NCBI GenBank assembly: GCA_023438965.1
Contig: JAEXPB010000519.1
Location: 1-10,291, forward strand
Length of the DNA: 10,291 nt
Direction of reading: 5' to 3'
Source of the DNA: Bacillota bacterium
Lineage (GTDB): Bacteria > Bacillota > Clostridia > Saccharofermentanales > UBA5734
Shown here in pieces: positions 7,374 through 10,291 of this stretch; the first letter of the stretch is position 1; every line of letters begins with the position of its first letter. The translations under genes and the position numbers were made by a program. Under the pieces are notes generated by a model. That model did not search any database. It was not told the origin of the DNA and saw only the letters and a program-made list of their open reading frames with translations.

Positions 7374-8852
7374 ATGGGCAAGCCCACTGGTTTTCTGGAA
7401 TATCAACGCGAACTGCCGCCGGACCGGCCGCCGCTCAAGCGGATCAAGGACTGGCAGGAGTTCCATACGCACTGGCTCGACGAGGACCAGCGGCGCCAGG
7501 GGGCCCGCTGCATGGAATGCGGCATTCCCTTCTGTCATTCCGGCGTCCTGATCCGCGGTGCCGCCTCCGGCTGCCCGCTGCACAACCTGATCCCCGAATG
7601 GAACGACCTGGTCTATCGCGGGCTTTGGCAAGAAGCCCTGCGCCGCCTGCTCAAGACCAACAACTTCCCGGAGTTCACCGGCCGCGTCTGCCCCGCTCCC
7701 TGCGAAGGCGCATGCACGGTAGGTCTGCATGACCCGCAAGTCACGATCAAGGCCAACGAATGCTACATCATTGACAAGGCTTTCGCCGAAGGCTGGATGC
7801 AGCCGCAGCAGCCCTTGCGGCGCACCGGCCGCCGGGTTGCCGTGGTTGGCTCCGGTCCGGCCGGGCTGGCCTGTGCCGACCAGTTGAACAAGGCCGGGCA
7901 CGAGGTGACCGTCTACGAAAGGTCCGACCGGGTTGGCGGTCTGCTGATGTATGGCATCCCGAACATGAAACTCGACAAGCGCATTGTCCAGCGGCGCGCC
8001 GATCTGATGGCCGCCGAGGGTGTGCGTTTCGTCACCGGCTGCGAAATCGGCCGCGACCGGCCGCTCAGCCGGCTGCGCGGCGAATACGACGGGATTGTCC
8101 TGTGCGGCGGCGCCACCCGGCCGCGCGATCTGCCGGTTGAAGGCCGTTCCAGCCAGGGCGTCCATTTCGCTGTTGATTTTCTGAAGGCCAATACCAAGAG
8201 CCTGCTGGATTCCAACCATGAGGACGGCTGCTACATATCGGCCCGCGGCCTGGATGTGCTGGTCATCGGCGGCGGTGACACCGGCACCGACTGCGTCGGC
8301 ACCTCGATCCGGCAGGGCTGCCGCAGCGTCACCCAAATCGAGATCATGCCCCGGCCGGCCGAAGCGCGCACGGCGCAGAATCCATGGCCGCAGTGGCCTT
8401 TCGTCCTGCGCACCGATTACGGCCAGGAAGAGGCGATCGCCCTCTATGGCCATGACCCGCGCGTTTACCTGACCACGGCCAAGAAGATCGAAGCCGATGC
8501 CCAGGGCCGCGTGTCGGCGGTGCACACCATCGAAGTCCGCTGGGAGCCTGACGCCCAGGGACGGATGGTCCCGGTCGAAATCGCCGGCACCGGGAAGGTC
8601 TGGCCGGCGCAGCTGGTCCTGCTGGCCATGGGCTTCCTCGGACCCGAGGATACGGCGCTGACCGAGCTGGACATCGCCCGCGACAGCCGCACCAACGTCC
8701 GGACCGCACCGGACCAGTATGCCACCAGCGTGCCGGGCATCTTCACCGCCGGCGACATGCACCGCGGCCAGAGTCTGGTCGTCTGGGCGATCAGCGAAGG
8801 ACGCGCCGCCGCTCAAGCCTGCGACGCTTATCTGTATGAAACCGGCTGTTGA
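7374..8852 (+). CDS. gltD: Glutamate synthase (NADPH) small subunit GltD
   Basis: The small subunit takes electrons from NADPH through FAD and passes them over [4Fe-4S] clusters to the FMN and [3Fe-4S] centres of GltB. Starting at 7374 the protein has 492 residues and opens with MGKPTGFLEYQRELPPDRPP, the family's typical N-terminus. Cluster-binding cysteines are visible at 46, 49, 54 and 67 and at 106, 110 and 114. The FAD-binding Rossmann motif VAVVGSGPAG is at 155-164, followed by the VGGLLMYGIPNMKLDK block. The NAD(P)H-binding motif VLVIGGGDTG is at 295-304. The C-terminal FAD motif GIFTAGDMHRGQSLVVWAISEGR starts at 455. It follows gltB by 76 nt and should be co-transcribed, although the palindromic element between them could alter the subunit ratio. 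Related NADPH-dependent oxidoreductase subunits share this fold, but the adjacent gltB settles the call. Confidence 0.97.
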   Translation: MGKPTGFLEYQRELPPDRPPLKRIKDWQEFHTHWLDEDQRRQGARCMECGIPFCHSGVLIRGAASGCPLHNLIPEWNDLVYRGLWQEALRRLLKTNNFPEFTGRVCPAPCEGACTVGLHDPQVTIKANECYIIDKAFAEGWMQPQQPLRRTGRRVAVVGSGPAGLACADQLNKAGHEVTVYERSDRVGGLLMYGIPNMKLDKRIVQRRADLMAAEGVRFVTGCEIGRDRPLSRLRGEYDGIVLCGGATRPRDLPVEGRSSQGVHFAVDFLKANTKSLLDSNHEDGCYISARGLDVLVIGGGDTGTDCVGTSIRQGCRSVTQIEIMPRPAEARTAQNPWPQWPFVLRTDYGQEEAIALYGHDPRVYLTTAKKIEADAQGRVSAVHTIEVRWEPDAQGRMVPVEIAGTGKVWPAQLVLLAMGFLGPEDTALTELDIARDSRTNVRTAPDQYATSVPGIFTAGDMHRGQSLVVWAISEGRAAAQACDAYLYETGC

Positions 8853-8897
8853 ATGACGCTGGCTCGATCAGCCCTGGTGCAGGCAGCATCAGCGAAT

Positions 8898-8930
8898 AAA
8901 AAGGCGGTCACTGGAGCGGCCGCCTTTTTT
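8898..8930. terminator. Intrinsic terminator between convergent gltD and mog
   Basis: AAAAAGGCGG (8898-8907) pairs perfectly with CCGCCTTTTT (8920-8929); two more pairs (T-G, C-G) extend inward. On the plus strand it ends in T6 (8925-8930) and terminates gltBD. On the minus strand the A-run becomes a T-tract, so it can also stop transcripts from mog. Confidence 0.9.
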
Positions 8931-8954
8931 GTCCGGTCCAATGTCCGCCGGCCC

Positions 8955-8968
8955 CTTTTCGCGAAAAG
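8955..8968. repeat. 14-bp perfect palindrome just past the mog stop
   Basis: CTTTTCGCGAAAAG is fully self-complementary and begins 3 nt beyond the mog stop codon when read on the minus strand. It may form a short stem at the 3' end of the mog transcript or bind a dimeric protein. No T-tract follows on the minus strand, so it is unlikely to terminate by itself. Confidence 0.45.
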
Positions 8969-8971
8969 CCA

Positions 8972-9502
8972 TTACGGCCGTGCGCATTCCCGGTCACGGC
9001 CGGTCAGGATCGCCAACGCATGCCCCAGCACCGGCAGAACCACATCGAGACATTCACGCACCGCGCGCGGGCTGCCTGGCAGGTTGATGATCAGCGTGCG
9101 GCCGCGGATGCCGGCCACCGCCCGGGAAAGCATCGCCCGGTCGGTCAGCTGCAGGCTGCGGGCCCGGATGGCTTCCGGTATGCCCGGCACCAGCCGTTCG
9201 ACGACCGCCAGGGTGGCCTCGGGTGTTACGTCGCGCGGTGACAGGCCGGTGCCGCCGGTGGTCAGGATCAGGTCGACGCGCCCGCTGTCGGCCCATTCGC
9301 GCAGCTGACTGGAAACCGCTTCCTGGTCGTCCGGCAGGATGGCCATGGCGGTCACCGGCGCGATTTCCTCCAGCAATTCCCGGATGGCCGGCCCGCTCAG
9401 GTCCAGGCGTTCGCCTTTGGCGCCGCGGTCGCTGACCGTCAGCACCGCGGTCCGGAAAGTCTGATCCGCCATTGGCGGCTGCAGCGCAGGATCATCGTGC
9501 AT
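8972..9502 (-). CDS. mog: Molybdopterin adenylyltransferase (MogA/MoaB family)
   Basis: Enzymes of this family adenylate molybdopterin, activating it for insertion of molybdate or tungstate by MoeA; they act in the cytoplasm. With the start at 9502 the protein is 176 residues, about the family's size. It shows the MoCF-biosynthesis fold motifs: AVLTVSDRGAKGE (19-31), SGPAI (36-40), the MPT-binding loop LTTGGTGLSPRDVTPEAT (80-97) and INLPGSPRAVRECL (139-152). The start choice rests on GGAGGT (9507-9512 in reverse) just upstream; an in-frame ATG at 9514 overlaps that site. It is divergent from tupA, which supplies the oxyanion substrate, and convergent with gltD. MogA and MoaB cannot be separated reliably from sequence alone; CinA-type and MoeA proteins are excluded by length. 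Confidence 0.9.
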   Translation of the reverse strand: MHDDPALQPPMADQTFRTAVLTVSDRGAKGERLDLSGPAIRELLEEIAPVTAMAILPDDQEAVSSQLREWADSGRVDLILTTGGTGLSPRDVTPEATLAVVERLVPGIPEAIRARSLQLTDRAMLSRAVAGIRGRTLIINLPGSPRAVRECLDVVLPVLGHALAILTGRDRECARP

Positions 9503-9506
9503 ATGA

Positions 9507-9512
9507 ACCTCC
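9507..9512 (-). promoter_or_regulatory. mog ribosome binding site
   Basis: Read on the minus strand, GGAGGT precedes the ATG at 9502 by 4 nt. The upstream ATG at 9514 is part of the same ATGGAGG string and therefore cannot use this site. Confidence 0.7.
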
Positions 9513-9597
9513 ATTTTGCCCGGCAGACCCGGCAGCCGGCCGGCCGGATCTGGTCAAACCGACAGATCGGCAGCGGGCGGCTTTTCAGCGGGCTGGT

Positions 9598-9617
9598 TTA
9601 TGGTATTATCTATATAT
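9598..9617. promoter_or_regulatory. AT-rich promoter-like patch between mog and tupA
   Basis: This is the only AT-rich stretch in the 213-bp divergent spacer (9515-9727). It holds TATTAT (9604-9609) and TATATA on the plus strand, and GATAAT on the minus strand (9605-9610), each a plausible -10. I found no good -35 partner for either direction; the best plus-strand candidate is TTTTCA at 9582-9587 with a 16-bp spacer. This suggests that any promoter here is activator-dependent or weak. Confidence 0.35.
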
Positions 9618-9633
9618 TGCACACCGACTTCGA

Positions 9634-9694
9634 GTCTGTCCAGCTAAATCAGCGGCTGACACGCGGACAGACCGGGGCGCGGCTGGAAACGGCC
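9634..9694 (+). promoter_or_regulatory. Structured 5' leader of tupA
   Basis: GTCTGTCC (9634-9641) pairs perfectly with GGACAGAC (9665-9672), enclosing a small hairpin, TCAG (9649-9652) with CTGA (9656-9659). Eight nt later GGCTG (9681-9685) pairs with CGGCC (9690-9694, one G-U) and is closed by a GAAA tetraloop. Such a leader before a tungstate/molybdate uptake gene could be a cofactor-sensing riboswitch of the Moco type, but I could not match that family's conserved bases, so only the helices are claimed. Confidence 0.4.
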
Positions 9695-9727
9695 ACACCT
9701 TCCATTGTGAAAAGGAGAACGGAGAAA

Positions 9728-10291
9728 ATGAAAAGAGCACTGTCTGTCCTGCTGGTTCTGCTGATCCTTTCCTTCACGCTGCTCGCCTGCCCGGCCTGCA
9801 GCGGCACGAAGGAAAACAAGACCGTACGCCTGTCGACAACGACCAGCGTAAACGATTCCGGCCTGTTGGCGGTCCTGCAGCCGGTATTCGAAAAGAAGAC
9901 CGGCTACAAGCTGGAGATTGTCGCCAACGGCACCGGCGCGGCGATCAAGCTGGGGGAAACCGGCGACGCCGACGTCCTGCTGGTCCATGCCAAGGCCTCG
10001 GAGGATGAATTCGTTAAAGCCGGCTACGGCGTCGAGCGGATTCCCTTCATGCACAACTTCTTCGTCATCGCCGGTCCGGCTGCCGATCTGGCCGGCATCG
10101 CCAAGGCCGCCACCGCGCTGGACGCCTTTAAGCTGATCGCCGCCAAGGCCGACAAATCGGCTTCCTTCATCTCCCGCGGCGACGATTCCGGCACGCACAA
10201 GGCCGAGCTGGCGATCTGGACCAAAGCCGGCATCACGCCCAAGGGCGATTGGTATGTCTCAGCCGGCAAGGGCATGGGCGCCGCGCTGACC
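9728..10291 (+). CDS. tupA: Tungstate/molybdate ABC transporter substrate-binding lipoprotein TupA, 3'-truncated
   Basis: The protein captures tungstate (or molybdate) outside the membrane and hands it to a TupB permease and TupC ATPase, whose genes should lie beyond the window. The frame is open for 188 codons to the last base with no stop. The ATG at 9728 follows AAAGGAG (9711-9717) and a second GGAG (9721-9724). The N-terminus is a lipoprotein signal: MKR, a hydrophobic run and lipobox LLAC with Cys21 as the predicted lipidated residue. The mature part shows LSTTTSVNDSGLL (35-47), GTGAAIKLGETGDADVLLVHA (68-88), GYGVERIPFMHNFFVI (99-114) and SRGDDSGTHKAE (149-160); the TTTS and SRGDDSGTH segments are the oxyanion-binding loops of TupA-type proteins. 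WtpA and ModA, the other Mo/W binders, lack this combination. The divergent mog gene supports the Mo/W role. Confidence 0.92.
   Translation, partial: MKRALSVLLVLLILSFTLLACPACSGTKENKTVRLSTTTSVNDSGLLAVLQPVFEKKTGYKLEIVANGTGAAIKLGETGDADVLLVHAKASEDEFVKAGYGVERIPFMHNFFVIAGPAADLAGIAKAATALDAFKLIAAKADKSASFISRGDDSGTHKAELAIWTKAGITPKGDWYVSAGKGMGAALT

Noticed and set aside
7305..8816. Long minus-strand open frame opposite gltD (about 503 codons)
   Set aside because: It mirrors gltD codons, lacks recognisable domains and arises from the same GC bias.
8853..9308. Plus-strand open frame after gltD
   Set aside because: It contains the intrinsic terminator and then runs antisense to mog; no ribosome site or motif supports it.
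9536..9547. Three tandem CCGG units upstream of mog
   Set aside because: Short GC-rich simple sequence, expected by chance in this composition.
9472..10008. Plus-strand open frame spanning the mog-tupA spacer into tupA
   Set aside because: It overlaps tupA in another frame and mog on the other strand, with no motif; tupA has a clear signal peptide and ribosome site.

Overview
The window is GC-rich DNA (clearly above 60% by eye) with dense coding, strong GGAGG-type ribosome binding sites and hairpin-plus-T terminators. It carries six recognisable genes. The gene content (de novo NAD synthesis, NADPH-type glutamate synthase with separate large and small subunits, a tungstate-type ABC uptake lipoprotein next to a molybdopterin gene) fits an anaerobic bacterium. 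A GC-rich Firmicute (Clostridia or Negativicutes) would fit, but no taxonomic marker is present, so this is only a guess.

Layout. (1) 1-2332, plus strand: the 3' part of nadB (its first ~65 codons lie before the window), then nadC, closed by a strong intrinsic terminator at 2363-2396. NadB oxidises aspartate to iminoaspartate; NadC makes nicotinate mononucleotide from quinolinate. NadA is not in the window. NadC has an Ala where the family has a near-invariant active-site Asp. (2) 2392-2686: a noncoding stretch with an extended -10 promoter (2425-2453) followed by about 200 nt that folds on paper into a long nested rod with a symmetric ~20-nt internal loop. This is the most interesting part of the window. 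It is either a 6S-RNA-like small RNA co-transcribed with gltB or an elaborate gltB leader. (3) 2687-8852, plus strand: gltB and gltD, the two subunits of NADPH glutamate synthase, with a 76-nt spacer that carries a nested set of palindromes. A terminator that can work in both directions follows at 8898-8930. (4) 8972-10291: a molybdopterin adenylyltransferase gene (mog) on the minus strand, divergent from tupA (tungstate/molybdate-binding lipoprotein, cut by the window end). The spacer between them holds an AT-rich promoter-like patch and a structured tupA leader.

Functionally the window joins three housekeeping modules: NAD synthesis, ammonium assimilation into glutamate, and Mo/W acquisition with cofactor insertion. 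No mobile element, CRISPR array, tRNA or rRNA was seen. All coordinates and pairings were worked out by hand; no folding program or database search was run.
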